A DNA stretch of 64,000 bases, taken from assembly GCA_037013685.1 (NCBI GenBank), contig CM072885.1:26908620-26972619 (forward strand), in the 5' to 3' direction. Both the position numbers and the translations under genes were made by a program. Shown here one piece after another: positions 13,750 through 24,960 of the stretch. The notes below the pieces were generated by a model. The model was not told the DNA's origin and did no database searches. It worked only from the letters and a program-made list of their open reading frames with translations. Numbering within the stretch: the stretch's first letter is position 1; every line of letters starts with the position of its first letter. This stretch comes from Acridotheres tristis (Eukaryota > Chordata > Aves > Passeriformes > Sturnidae).

Positions 13750-14275
13750 CACGTGTGGAGGGAACAGAGATCATCTCTGAATCCCTAGAGAGGCCCCCAT
13801 GGAAAACGATACCTCCGATAAGAAATCGTTTACTTAGAGTGACTAATACCAAGAAGCGTCTCACCCCCCTGTAGACCCGTGTTACCTTTCTGTAATTCTA
13901 GTGGTCCATTTTTCTCGTAGATAATTGGTTCCTTTTCCCTTAAAGTCTTTTGTAGATTGGTTAGTTATAGAATTCTTTTGTTAATTGGTTCAAAATACAA
14001 AACCCTTAAACCCTATAAAAGTCCCCTTAGAACCCCCACCCATTGGATTTGCTGGACAGGACCCCTTTGTAGAAGAAATAAAGTCTCTATGGAATCTCCT
14101 CGACAGCATTTCTTGGTCTCCTTCTCTGCTGGCTCCAAAGGTAAGTGCAAGCCTGATTTCACAAAAGAGCTAAAAGCCTGAATCCGGGCAAGGCTTGCAA
14201 GTATACCTTGTTGCCAAGAACTGCCTGGGAGCAGGCAGTGTTGGAGTCTAACAGAGAACCCCCCCCTCCACCAGC
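13750..14275 (+). mobile_element. Possible solo LTR, boundaries not resolved
   Basis: The segment has retroviral promoter-like layout: a TATA box (CTATAAAAGTCC near 14013), an AATAAA at about 14078 and a CT-rich U5-like part after it. I could not find a convincing TG...CA pair or a target duplication, so the limits and the class are uncertain. Confidence 0.35.
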
Positions 14276-17200
14276 AACATCCAGGTAGCCAGTATAAAGA
14301 TCAAAAAGTTTGATATGGAAGATTATACACTGTTCTGACAGTGACCTTACCCTTGTTGTAGGTAATTTTCTAGGGAGATGACAAATTATTTTTGTAGTAC
14401 TTCACTCCAAACTTTTTAAAATAAGAAAAAAACCCAAAATTGTGTGATTTTGTAGTGTTGGTATTTGATTTCCATATACGAATTCGGAAAATTCATATTC
14501 AAATATGAGTATGAATTTGAGTGGCTTTCAGCCTTGTGCATCCATGTATGGTTGTACGAGAAAAATTGAGAGGTTATTTATACGTGGAGAAAATGTTTTT
14601 AATGGTTTGAACACATTCAAGTTGAAACAGTTGGATTCATCAAGGGCCATGTAAAGATAAAAAAATTTCTGAAACCATAAAAATCATACAGGAAAGGTAC
14701 ATTCTGTACTGCAGAAAGAAGAGAACTTGGGAGCTTATTTCACAGTGTGCCTACGAGCCCGTGTGCAGTGAGAGCCCATAGCTGTGTGTAGTATGAATGC
14801 TGAGCAGAATGTGCTGTTGTGAAATGGGGACCATATGGTGCAGAAAAAGTCTGTCATGTCATCATTCAGTTCATATTTCAATAGCTCATTAAGAGGAAGT
14901 GCGGAAGCTTTGTTTTGCTTGAGGTAGCAAAGTAATGCTCATTTACAGGTCTGTCCAGTTTGCTGCAAGGATACAATACTTTTTGAATGTATTTTTAACT
15001 GTAATTTTAGTAAGTGCACAATTATATTCCAGGAGAAGATTTGTCCTAAAAATTAGCTTCATGGATCTTATTTTGGCGAATTTGCCTCAATATAATTAAA
15101 AAAAATTCCTCTGGGAGCAATTAGTAGCTGAAACTAGGATTTAATATTTTTCATAATTCCAATAAATTAAATCTATTTCCAAGGAGGAACCCTAAAGTGC
15201 TGCTATGACATCTAATAATCTAATAATGCACAGTTTCCAGGAGCAGCTGAAAGATTCTGCAGGAATCAAGTCAGATTTTCTTCCTACCTCCTGCCTCTAG
15301 AAGTGCTGAAGAGAAAGTGGGAAAGCATTTAGTCTATGTTCATCTCCTTTATTTGAGTTTTAACATGAATAAATATGTGAATAGTGAATTTATAGTGAAT
15401 AAATATGATTTGAAATCAAGAATGCTTCTGCTGCTTTTTTAAAACAAAAAATACACTTATTTGTAGACAGACTTAGCAATCTGTTTCAGTTAGCTTCGAT
15501 GGAGACCACTTCTGTCTTTTCAGAAAGTGACCTGCCAGTGCTGTAAAGTGCAGCTGATACTTGGAACATATCAAGGAGAAATCTCTCTGGATAGAAAAAG
15601 GCAAAAAATATAATACAAGATTTAAGTATTTATTTGCAGAGTTAGCCTTAAATCTTACAGTGTTGTTTCTGAGCTTCTGTACTGTTGGTTTACAAGACAA
15701 ATGTTCCAACACATGCACTTTAGGATTGTAAACAGATTATGTCTCTTACTGACAATGTTTGTTTGTTTTATGTCACTACAAGACCCAGTCTTGCTTGCCT
15801 TGTTTAAATCTTGCATATTTTTCTGTAGTTTTGTTCAGGTTTCAGCCTATAGCAATTAAAATATATTCATTTCTGACACGAGCAAATGTTAGAAAAACAC
15901 AGAAGCCTTAGGAAATGTCCGAGGTATGCATGCAGAATAGTATGTTTGACTACAAAGATGTCATATGCAATACACTCCATTTTGAAGACCGGCTATTTCT
16001 TTGACAAAATAGTGGAATAGGTTTATTAAAAGTACAGTATCTGAGAACAACATCAGAAGCTTCTTGGATAAATCTGTTCTTACAGCTGCTTGATCGTGTG
16101 GCTGAAGAGGAGGCTATTCACTGTGAAGTCTGTCTGCACAGCTCCCCAGAGGCCTTTGCCAAAGGAAGATCCAGCTGTTTCTGCCTGCCTGTACCAGTAA
16201 ATACACTATCCTATGCTGGTGAATGCAACACAGTGCTGTAAGTTTTTTTACGCTCAAAAGCAAGATGTACAAGATACAAGCAAGTACAGGCTACTCCTGT
16301 TACCCTTTTGACTGGGTTTTTTTGAATAAAATTTTAGTGTCCTGGGATTTTCTGCAGGGAGCCATGATGCCCAAGACTATTATATTACATTGCTTAGCTC
16401 ATAAAAATCACTATAATTTTTCCTTTGTGTATTTTTCCTAAAGAGCCTTAAATATCAAGCCCTGAAGCCTTTTAATGAGAGAAAAGTGGTTTAAGTAACT
16501 GAAGTATTTTTTGTTTCTTCTATCAGTTGGAGTTGGATCTGCACTGTGTACAGTCCCACTCAATGGGGTAATACACAAATAATCCTACTACTCCTAGAAG
16601 CAACTATTATTTCTTCTTAATAATGCTAGTAGTAACCCCAGTAAGATAAAGTATGTGCTTTATGCCCCATAACAAAATTTTCAGAATGCTCCATGGGTAT
16701 AGCAAAGTGCCTAGGACCATTAATATCACATATAGCTGCAAGATAAAAATACCTGCTTGCTAGTAATTATTGATTAATGTGTTCTGTTCGTTCAATTGGG
16801 TAACACTTTAAAATCTCCACTAAGTATTTGTGCATATGTGTGCACATATATCTGAGAATGGGTGAGTCTTTCTGGGTTTTCCATTTTTCGGTGTTTTAAT
16901 TTTTTGAAGTTGCTGTTCCCCCTGGATGATCAGAATTGCATTTGTAGAAGTTACATCAATCATCTGAATAAAAGGACGATTCTTTGATATTTTTCCAATG
17001 CTAGGTGTTAAACCATATAGTAATATTTTATTTTTTTAAAAAAGCTAAAATTAACTCTGACAATGGCCCTTTTAATGAGAAAGTAGGTTTACTGCTAATA
17101 GTTTCTCTATTTTTTTGTAAAGCAGTGAAACACATCTAAAAAAATTGTTGGAGGTATTTTGTGGCGTTATTAGCCTTTTGGACCTCGGGTTTTATACCCT

Positions 17201-18813
17201 CTGACCAAAAGGCATATGTACCTTTTGGACCAAAAACCCTTTCATTTTTATTGTTTCAGTGAATGGCCAGATCTGTTTGAGCAGGCTTGTGCTCTCCCAG
17301 TGCTGACTTTATAAGTTTCGTGTTGCCTCTTAAAAATGGAGTTTAAGCTAAAATAAACCTCTCCATTCTTTCCCAATACTCATTATTGCAGTATATCTAC
17401 TGAGAAAAAAAAGTCAGCACTTTTTTGTTTTGCCCATCCAGTTGCTTCAGGTGGCTGCACTGTCATAGCAGCATCTCCTGGTTCTGGGGACACAGGGAAA
17501 TGGAACATTTCAGGAGCAGCTGCAACAAGTTCTTTTCTTCCAGGAGACGGCGCTGTAACCTCATTAATAAAAGCCAAACAAACTGTGAGGGGAAACCCAG
17601 CTACACTTCTTCACAGATAAAAAATTGCAGGTACTTCAAGAATGGATTTAAAATGGATCTAGTGAATTTTATTTTTCTTGACAAGCTACTGAAGCTTTCT
17701 GTTAGGACTGGCCTGCTTCAAAATTCTATTTCAATCCTTTGCAAGCTATTTGTAAGGTTCACTTCTATAGTGTAAATTTTGTCAAAGTTTGTGCAGGTGG
17801 GTGCCAGCAGGTAGTGCTCCTGTAGCCAGGTATTTGCTGGTGGTCCAGTCTGGATGGCTGGGTACTGCTGCCTTCCTCTGAATGAGTGCATTCACTTCCT
17901 AAGTGGTAAAATTTAGGTGTTTGGGCAACTGACTTACTTTGCAGGTCTGGAGCTTGAACAGGAGAGGATGGGTACATTTTTAATTTATATTTCTAATCTA
18001 ATTTTTTTTAATGGGCAGATATTGTTTTACAATTTGACCACAAACTAAACAAAATATGCAACAAGACTCCAATTCCAATGGTAATATTCTCTGATGCTGA
18101 GGTTTCCGTTCTGGGAAAGCTGACCAAAGGGAGGAAGACTAGTAATCTAGAACCAACTGTATGTGATTCTAATGAACCACAACTTTTACCATAATTGTAA
18201 GAAAAGCTGGGGAAGGTTAACTGCTCAGCAGTTGTCTCTGGAGATGTCTGTGCAAGCCCAACCACAGCTTCAGGAGCTCACACTCTCTTCTGAGGTGGTT
18301 TTGGCAGACCTGTACATGCTGCAAGTACTCAAATAGATGCTGCTGTATCACATGCTCTTAAGGACAGGGTTCTGCAAAAGTCAAAACATTAAATGATTTT
18401 ATTTGAAATATGCAAATGCAAATACAAATATGTGGATAAAAACAAAAAATGAAAAGCCCCAAAAATCTGATAGTTCATATAAATCTCTATACTTGGTGTT
18501 GAACATTGAAAAGGAACTGAACAGTGTTTTGAATGATCTGTCCATACTGCAGTAACTGAGCAGAAATGACTGGAGATGGAGGCTTGCTTTCTGCTCCAGG
18601 CAGCAGCAGAGGCAGAAAGAAAGCTGTCAAGGCCAGTGTGAGAACAAGCACTGACCAAAACACATCCTTGTAGATGTTCTTCTCAGCTACTGCTATGAAA
18701 GACAGCAGAATTTGGATGTCTGGCTCAAGCTTGTTTTATATCACTTGTTACCATTTTTGTGTATTTTCAGTCCTGCAGAGGGTTTTATTTGCTTGCTTTT
18801 AATTCCAGTCTTT
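14276..18813. other. Non-coding AT-rich interval
   Basis: No conserved open frame, exon pair or RNA gene seen. It holds a small inverted repeat (17173-17213) and otherwise looks like ordinary avian intergenic sequence. It ends at the 6-bp target duplication of the ERVK provirus. Confidence 0.4.
17173..17213. repeat. Short inverted repeat (hairpin)
   Basis: GCCTTTTGG at 17173-17181 is the exact reverse complement of CCAAAAGGC at 17205-17213. Inside the loop a GGG/CCC pair flanks TTTTATA. A third related piece (CCTTTTGGACCAAAA) follows at about 17221. Function unknown; it could be a remnant of an old element. Confidence 0.4.
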
Positions 18814-18819
18814 ATCCTG
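18814..18819. repeat. Target site duplication of the ERVK provirus (left copy)
   Basis: ATCCTG directly before the LTR, repeated exactly at 23498-23503 directly after the other LTR. Confidence 0.9.
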
Positions 18820-19105
18820 TGTTGCTGTTATGAGAGAGAGAGAGAGACACACACCTGACTCCAAGTTGGTCGAGCAGGAAAAAGACCTCTTTATTTACAT
18901 AACATGTCTATTTATGGAACTCTAACAATGAGCATGGATTGGACAGTGATGAAGAGACCCTCTGACTCCACTGGTTCATCACAATGTCAATCAATGCTCG
19001 CTTCCTCCGAAGAGGACTGCAAAACAGTTCTATTTACCAGAAAGAGTGTGAGAAAGTGTAACAGGAATGCATCAACATCAGAAGGCTAGAAACACCAGGG
19101 CAACA
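18820..19105 (-). repeat. 3' LTR of the ERVK provirus
   Basis: A 286-base copy. On the - strand a TATA-like CATAAATAG lies about 20 bases before AATAAA (the + strand shows CTTTATTTACAT near 18889), an arrangement seen in short class II LTRs. It differs from the 5' copy by about ten scattered changes and a 12-base insertion near 19062, plus changes in the GA/CA-rich end. Confidence 0.9.
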
Positions 19106-19419
19106 TATCACCCTTTTACCATTTAAAAAAGAAAAAGGAAAAAGGAAAAAGCAAAATGAACAATGTAGAAGGGGAAAATGAACAATGACCAGTCTGTGCT
19201 CATGGTCATCTGAGTCCTCATTCAATGAGTCGTCCACTTGATGGCTTTCAGTTTGGTCATGGTTTTCACCTTACCTGTTGGCCGGGTTCTGTCTCTGTGG
19301 TTGCAGGCCAGGACAGACACACCTCGAAGGTACCCAGAGCACCCCAGTATCTGTGGACACACATGGATACCCACGCCCCGAAGCGACAAGGTCACAAGAA
19401 CCTTCCCACTGTTTGGTGA

Positions 19420-20065
19420 CTAGATTTCACACCCGAACTTTGGCTCGAGGCAGGTGCATCTCGCCTGAAGCCTGTAACGAGATGTGGTGATTTGAAATGA
19501 CAGAGTTATTTGAGTTCTGTGGCACCCAAGGTAATTGATGGTGTAGAAAACCTTTGTCAACTGACAGTACGGGGTTTCACCCTGCATTCCCTGTTTTTGT
19601 TCTTCAAGAACCCACTTCGGTCTACCATGAGCACGTTTTACAATGGCTTGACCAGTCGGGCAACTGTCAGGCAATTGCACAGCAGAAGGCATGCCTAAAG
19701 AGGCAAAGACCTGCCCCCAGTGAGCACTGACATCGCAGGCCTTTTCTCCAGTGTGAGCAGAACCCATATCGCAGAGGAGAATGTGTCTACCATGCACATA
19801 CTTGCCAGCCAAACTCAGCAATCTGGGTAACATCGTCCCAAGCCTCAGTTGGCAACAGCTGAAATTGCTTCTGCAACGTATGTGCGTTCTGATGGAAAAA
19901 CCCATGCGATGCCTTGGCCTGCATGAGTGTATCAGGTTGAGGTGCCACCCATGCTGGGCTAGCTAACTTGTCTGCCCTCACATCACCTTCTGCTATAAAT
20001 CCTGGCAAATCGGTGTGACTCCACATGCAGAACATAGAACAGATGAACCCTGACCTGAATGACAC
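19420..20065 (-). pseudogene. pol: ERVK integrase and end of RNase H (broken)
   Basis: Two overlapping - strand frames, 19787-20065 and 19420-19905, carry class II pol signatures. Visible are LPGFIAEGDVRADKLASPA at the RNase H/integrase border, then HGFFHQN (the HHCC zinc-binding start), HTGEKACDV in the core, and PTGQAIVKRAHG around the catalytic Glu. The HHCC Cys pair and at least one core Asp are lost or out of frame. Integrase would insert the viral cDNA; this copy cannot make an intact enzyme. A class II assignment fits the HHQN and PTGQ..ERAH-type motifs. Confidence 0.8.
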
Positions 20066-20300
20066 ACCACAAGGTTTTTAGTAAATGAAACAAGGCAGGA
20101 TTACTGACCTCCTTCAAAATTGAACAACCCAACCTCTACGTGGTGTTGGCCACATAGGCTGAATGCATGATCAAACTGAAAGATTCCCGAGAAAATACCT
20201 CAAATGCCATGACAGCCCTCAATTCAACCAACTGGGCTGAGCCAGTCTCATCACTTTCCAGAACCTGCCACTCAGATCCACCTGCCAAGTAACAATGGCC
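20066..20300 (-). pseudogene. pol: ERVK RNase H remnant
   Basis: In the frames read leftwards from 20.3 kb I recognise GSAQLVELRAV (around the catalytic Glu) and SAYVANTT (around a catalytic Asp, here preceded by a substituted residue). A stop follows shortly after. Together these mark a decayed RNase H between the connection domain and integrase. Confidence 0.6.
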
Positions 20301-21130
20301 ATTCCTGGTCGTCCCAAGCCGTCAAGAAAGACAGTGGGTCCTTCCATCGGCCTCTGACTATGTCTGGGTCACAAATAAAAATTATTTGATTTTGACACAT
20401 GCAGTAACCTGTGGCTGAGCAGATGACAAGTGATCTGCCCTGAAAAACTATCGAGAGCATTTTGCAGAGCAACATTTCATGCAAAGGCCACCTCAGAGTT
20501 CTCCCACAATACCAGGAGTATGGTTTCTGCAAGATCTGCTCCCCTCAACTGCAATCACCATTGCCAGCCTGTGATCAGGAGGAGAGCAAGCATTCAAAAG
20601 ACGGGGATGCTGTATTTCATAATTGATGATGCAGAAAGACCCATTCCAAAAAGTGCAAGGGATCAGACCATTCATCATCTCATCGGCCAATTCCACCTGT
20701 AGGTTGTTGATATGGAACAATAATAAATACAGTAATATCAAAGGAAGGATCAATGAGATAAATTTGGCAAGCAAAAACTGCCTGCAGAAGTTTCTCCAGC
20801 GCTCACAGCGCATCACAAAGAAATATTTTCAAAGAGTCACAAACCGCTGGCAAGTGGCCAGTGAGTTTCGCATGCCCAAGGGCAAATCCTTCATTGATAT
20901 CTCTATGCAGGCTCATCAGTGTTGCAAGCTGGCACTGCAAAAGCAAATTTTGGATTATCATCAGGATACAAAGGTATCGAAGAAAGAAAAAAAGAAGTCG
21001 TCTTTCAAACAGTGATGAAAAGTGAAACCGTGAATGCAACCTTTGATATATCATCAGGATGAAAAGGAATAAAAAAGCAGCAATCTTTGAAGTCAATTAT
21101 GAAAAGTGGCCAAATCGCAGTCGTTTGTCC
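20301..21130 (-). pseudogene. pol: ERVK reverse transcriptase remnant with a doubled motif-A region
   Basis: Read on the - strand from about 21130, the segment shows KDCCFFIPFHPDD, which corresponds to reverse transcriptase motif A (DxKDCFFxIPLHP type). About 100 bases later a second, related block reads IPLYPDDNPKFAFAVP. After it comes a motif-B-like stretch (LGMRNSLATCQ). No clean YxDD was found. The frame changes repeatedly, so this is a dead gene. The duplicated block could be a local tandem duplication or a patch from another copy. Confidence 0.6.
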
Positions 21131-22314
21131 CTTCTGGTTTGTGACTGCTGTCTCACGGACCGCTGGTTCACACAGCATCGTTTCGCCCCCTAAGCGAGAC
21201 TCAAACGCCGGTCGCACCGGTGAAAGCGCAAAAACCAAACCACTATGCCACCAGAGAGGGACACAGCATACAGCATCTCGGGGCATTCTTCAGTCAGGAC
21301 CGCTGGCCAGGAGTTGCAGGCGGTCCAGGGAATCTGAAACCACCATCTCCTCGCAACCAACCAGCTGATCTGCGAATACAAAACTCAAAAGAAAAAACTG
21401 AGCAAACGGCGTTCCTTTCAGGCCCGCTAGTTTTCCTTCCGCTTTTGCGGAAAACAGCGGCAGCAGAGCCATGCCGGCAACCAGTGCCGCGCCAGCCCCC
21501 GCGGAGCCCGCGGCAGCTGTGGGGATCGCTCCAGCTCCATCTCCCTCCATGGCAGGGGCGGGGCGGAGCGCCGAGGAAGCAGGCTGAGGGGGCACCGCGC
21601 CCCCGCTCCGTGCCGCGGCCATGGGGATCAGGCCGGCCCCGGCAGCGCCCGTGTTCGCCAGCATGGCACGTGAATCCGGTGCAAGTTGGCACTGGGCCGC
21701 CTCAGACTCGCCTCCTCCAACGACCTGGTGGGGGCGCAGGGGACGCAGAAGAGGCCGGCCCCCCGGACAACGGAAGAGGCTGCGGCGGGCCACTCCCACC
21801 TGGGGCAGGGGAAGGGCAGAGTGTAGGAGAAGCTGCCTGCCGGGCAGCCCCGCCCCGCACAGTTGGCACAGGCTGCGCAGACACCGGGAGCATCCCGGGT
21901 GGCAGCGGGGGCTGCGCAGGTGCGGCCACAGTCGGGGCCACTTTTCCGCAGCTCCTGGCAGCTCCCTCCACCCCAGGCAGAGGTGGCGGAGAGAGGGGGG
22001 GTTCGGGATCACCCCGGGGGCGCACCGCCCGCGGCCAGCTGGGTCATTGATGGCACCACGGGCTCCTGGCAGGGCGGAGCCAGCCACCTCTCCATCAGGG
22101 TGGGGGTCGCCCCAGGATCTGTCGTTGTCTTGGCCCCAGTGGTTCCATGCGCCTGTGCAGATCCAGGGGGTTGTGTCATTGCCGGGCTCGGCACTTTAAA
22201 CCCCTCTGCGAGTCGAAACAGCGGAGTGGCGGGTTCCGGTCCAACTGTGAGCAGCGCGTGACACGCAGACACCCCACAGCTCGGACACAGTGCCGTGATC
22301 GATTTCAAGCCCAG

Positions 22315-22414
22315 NNNNNNNNNNNNNNNNNNNNNNNNNNNNNNNNNNNNNNNNNNNNNNNNNNNNNNNNNNNNNNNNNNNNNNNNNNNNNNNNNNNNNN
22401 NNNNNNNNNNNNNN
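22315..22414. other. Assembly gap (100 N)
   Basis: Exactly 100 undetermined bases, the usual placeholder for a gap of unknown length. It sits at the edge of a GC-rich tandem repeat, which likely caused the break. Confidence 0.98.
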
Positions 22415-22419
22415 AAAGG

Positions 22420-22690
22420 CAGCGGCCAGGCCAGAGGCCCCCCGCAGTCCCCAAGTGCTGGGAACACGCAGAGGGAGGGTGATCGTCCCCACCCCGGATC
22501 GCCCCTGCGGTCCGGGGAGGGGTGAGGCTGGCGCTGGGGCCCCGGAGCCCCGCAGAGGCGGCGGCCGGACCGGGAGCTCCCCACCTCCCCCGAGCACCGG
22601 GAATGCACAGAGGGAGGGTGGCTCTCCCCACCCCCCGCCCACCCCTGTGGTTCGGGGGGAAACGGGCCCGGCATCGCCGGCCCCATCGGA
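22420..22690. repeat. GC-rich tandem repeat, two imperfect units of about 132 bases
   Basis: The unit starting at about 22425 (GCAGCGGCCAGGCC) recurs at about 22557 (GCGGCGGCCGGACC). Both contain GGGAACACGCAGAGGGAGGG or its close variant, then a CCCCACCCC...CCCCTG block. Further units are probably hidden in the adjacent gap. Confidence 0.75.
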
Positions 22691-23201
22691 ACTTCGAAGC
22701 CCTGTGGGGCCCAGTCCAACTTTCGGCCTCTGGAGGACAGCTGGCCAAGGGCAGTCCCCCGGCACCCAGCCTGGAAAGAATGGGAGGGCTCCGGCTGGGG
22801 GGTGGTTCAAAACCCTCATCAGATTCGCTACTCTTCTCCAGGACAAGAGATGCGGTCCCCTCGGGGACTAAAAACTTTGTCCAGAATGCTATCAATTTTT
22901 TTCCAAAGCAGCACAAACGGCACAATATCTACCCCATAGGTAGACAGTGCCCCACAAGTGGTCACCAGAGACCACGCCCCTCTCGAGAACGCATCGCCAG
23001 GCTTAGGAAGAAAACCCTGGCTCCTTGCCCACAGAGCGGGTGAAACTCCGCCAGGGAGATGGAAGCCTGGTATCTGTTGAGGAGGTCCCCCCACAGGCCG
23101 AGAACTAGCTCGTCCTCTGGAGAAACCAAAAGAACCTTCATGGCTAAAAAAATCTGAACCAGAGAAAAGGGAGAGAGAAAAGGATCTCACCACGCCCGTT
23201 C

Positions 23202-23219
23202 CTCAGTTGGAGGTCACCA
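23202..23219 (-). promoter_or_regulatory. Primer binding site of the ERVK provirus
   Basis: On the - strand TGGTGACCTCCAACTGAG begins two bases after the LTR end. The first eight bases equal those of the tRNA-Trp site used by alpharetroviruses; the rest diverges, so the tRNA assignment is tentative. Confidence 0.6.
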
Positions 23220-23221
23220 AA

Positions 23222-23497
23222 TGTCGCTGTTACAACACAGAGAGAGAGAGAGACACACACCGGATTCCAAGTTGGTCGAGCAGGAAAAAGACCTCTTTAT
23301 TTACATAACATGTCTATTTATGGAACTCTAACAATGAGCATGGATTGGACAGTGATGAAGAGACCCTCTGACTCCACTGGTTCATCACAATGTCAATCAA
23401 TGCTCGCTTCCTCCAAAGAGGAATGCAAAACAATTCTATTTACCAGAAAGAGTGTGAGAAAGTGTAACATCAGAAGGCTAGAAACACCAGGGCAACA
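23222..23497 (-). repeat. 5' LTR of the ERVK provirus
   Basis: Direct repeat of 18820-19105. It begins TGTTGCCCTGG on the - strand and ends GCGACA next to the primer site. Promoter and polyadenylation signals are as in the other copy. Confidence 0.9.
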
Positions 23498-23503
23498 ATC
23501 CTG

Positions 23504-24232
23504 GTCCTCAAGCCCTCAGAGCAGAGATTTTCTCTTCAGTGCCCACAGCTCACAACAGCACCAGACCAAATAAAAATCCTGGATGCCTTAATTGTTTCAC
23601 TGAGGAGTATGATTTGTCCAAAGATAGTACATCTGTCATCACACTGTACTAGTTGTAAAGGAGTTTTGGTTAGGGTCTTGTTAATGGGGAAAAAAGGCAG
23701 AGCAGCAAGTATTGAACTCAGGTGTCAGGGAAAATTGCAGAGACATGGCTGTGGACTGACTTCTCACTGCCTGCTCCCAGCTAGGGTCCTGAGCATGTTT
23801 TGCCCCTTTCCATTACAGTTTCATTGTTAGTTTCCCAACGTCTTTAAGGAGGTTATTCCTTCTCAGTCAACTAACTGAACTCATCCAGTTCTCTTTGCTA
23901 TTTTGCACTGTTTGCTTCAGCTCAACAAGCTTGTACTCCTCAGTGGCCTCATCCATGATGCTCAGAGCATACGATATGCCCATCAGCCTCTTGTTTTTCT
24001 TTGGAACTTCCTGTTCAGTTCAGCACTGTTTGTTCACAACTGTTCCCCTGCAGAGGGATTCCTTTGCTCAGCAGGATCTAAATTCGTCGTTCTTATGCTG
24101 ACTCGATCTCTTTGAGCCCAGAACTGTTGCTGGTATTCCTTTATAATGTTCTCAACAAAAGTACATGACATCTTTGCTTCTGTGGCAGATCAACAGAGTT
24201 TTCTCATCTGGTAGGATGTGTCTCTGATCTAC
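23504..24232. other. Host spacer between two proviruses
   Basis: About 730 bases of moderately AT-rich sequence between the target duplications of two independent proviruses. No conserved coding sequence, RNA or recognisable repeat was seen. Confidence 0.5.
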
Positions 24233-24236
24233 CTTG

Positions 24237-24734
24237 TGAGAGGAATGTTGAATTTGTCTTTACAAATGAGCTGTGGATCTGCCTGTAGATAAGGCTAGCA
24301 CTGAGAGATAAAAGAAACAATGGGATGGATTCCACTGATTGATGAATGGAAAAAGATATTTGCCTTTACAAACAAACTGTAGGGCTGCTGATAAATGAAA
24401 TTGGATATCGAAAGATGAAAGAAGCAACGGGGGGAAAACTATGAATTCTGTAAGAATTAAAAATTAAAAGGGAGGGTTATACATTAGAGGGGAATTTCAG
24501 GTATCAGGCGTTCCGGGAAGTCTGTGCCTCTCAAGTACCTCAGCCAATGGGGAAAGAGAGAGGGAAATGCGGCCGGGAAAATAGGATAAAAAGGAGGCTG
24601 CGTCCTCCAAAAATTTGAGAGATCCCAGGGGAATGTCCCATGGCCTCTCCCTTTATTCGAATAAAGCAAAAAGGACTCCTCTGTCTCCTTTTTGGACATA
24701 AACCTCTGGTGTTTGTGGATTAATTTTCCTGACA
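24237..24734 (+). repeat. 5' LTR of the class I provirus
   Basis: Starts TGAGAGG and ends CCTGACA. A CCAAT box lies at 24544-24548, a TATA-like GATAAAAA at 24585-24592 and the polyadenylation signal AATAAA at 24660-24665, the standard U3-R-U5 order. Confidence 0.94.
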
Positions 24735-24738
24735 ATTT

Positions 24739-24756
24739 TGGGGGCTCGTCCGGGAT
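24739..24756 (+). promoter_or_regulatory. Primer binding site, tRNA-Pro type
   Basis: TGGGGGCTCGTCCGGGAT starts four bases after the LTR. It equals the proline tRNA site known from murine gammaretroviruses, where first-strand cDNA synthesis begins. Confidence 0.95.
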
Positions 24757-24948
24757 CTTTCCACCGTCCGGGGCGGTGGGCAGCGAGTGGAGCTGAAGGC
24801 GCCTCACCCAGTTTGGGTGATCAGCTCCCCTTGGTGCCGGCCGGTACCGGGCGATCGATTGGGTTCCCGAGACTGTCCAGGAGACAGACGAGTGGCGGAC
24901 CAGGGGGGTCCGTGAAGAGTCCGCAGGGAAGGACCACTGAAAATCTCA

Positions 24949-24957
24949 CCGGTGAGT
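24949..24957 (+). promoter_or_regulatory. Candidate splice donor before gag
   Basis: CCGGTGAGTAAA contains a consensus GTGAGT nine bases before the gag ATG. A donor in the leader is what gammaretroviruses use to make spliced env RNA. Usage is inferred. Confidence 0.5.
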
Positions 24958-24960
24958 AAA

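Larger units (their letters stand above)
21290..23195 (-). pseudogene. gag: ERVK gag region, GC-rich and Pro-rich, interrupted by an assembly gap
   Basis: By position, directly after the primer site, this should be leader and gag. A - strand frame opens near 23180 with MKVLLVSPEDELVLGLWGDL and shifts or stops before a matrix-like FGKKLIAFWTKFL (near 22900). A very GC-rich, proline-rich stretch follows. Gag would form the virus core. No capsid major homology region or zinc knuckle was recognised. Open frames exist on both strands over 21.3-22.9 kb only because GC-rich sequence is poor in stops. Confidence 0.55.
18820..23497 (-). mobile_element. ERVK-type (class II) provirus, coding regions decayed
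   Basis: Two LTRs in direct orientation flank about 4.1 kb. Both start TGTTGC and end GCAACA or GCGACA when read on the - strand. The host site is duplicated as ATCCTG at 18814-18819 and 23498-23503; a 6-bp duplication is the rule for class II (alpha/beta-like) retroviruses. Reading leftwards from 23.2 kb come the primer site, a GC-rich gag region with a gap, reverse transcriptase remnants, RNase H and integrase. No env was recognised before the 3' LTR. All frames carry stops and shifts. The LTRs are much more alike than the state of the interior would predict. Confidence 0.9.

Noticed and set aside
16990..17390. A further old LTR around the hairpin (TTTATAAG and AAATAAACC signals)
   Set aside because: The signals are weak, with no paired ends or target duplication; not enough to call an element.
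18834..18860. (GA)n/(CA)n run as an independent microsatellite
   Set aside because: It occurs at the same place in both ERVK LTRs, so it is part of the LTR.
19034..19237. Acidic short frame starting MDDSLNEDSDD on the - strand
   Set aside because: It runs across the ERVK LTR border and is low in complexity; there is no family match or splice context.
21220..22871. Long open frames on both strands in the GC-rich stretch (up to 276 codons)
   Set aside because: GC-rich DNA has few stop codons by chance. The frames overlap on opposite strands, some run through the N gap, and none shows a conserved domain.
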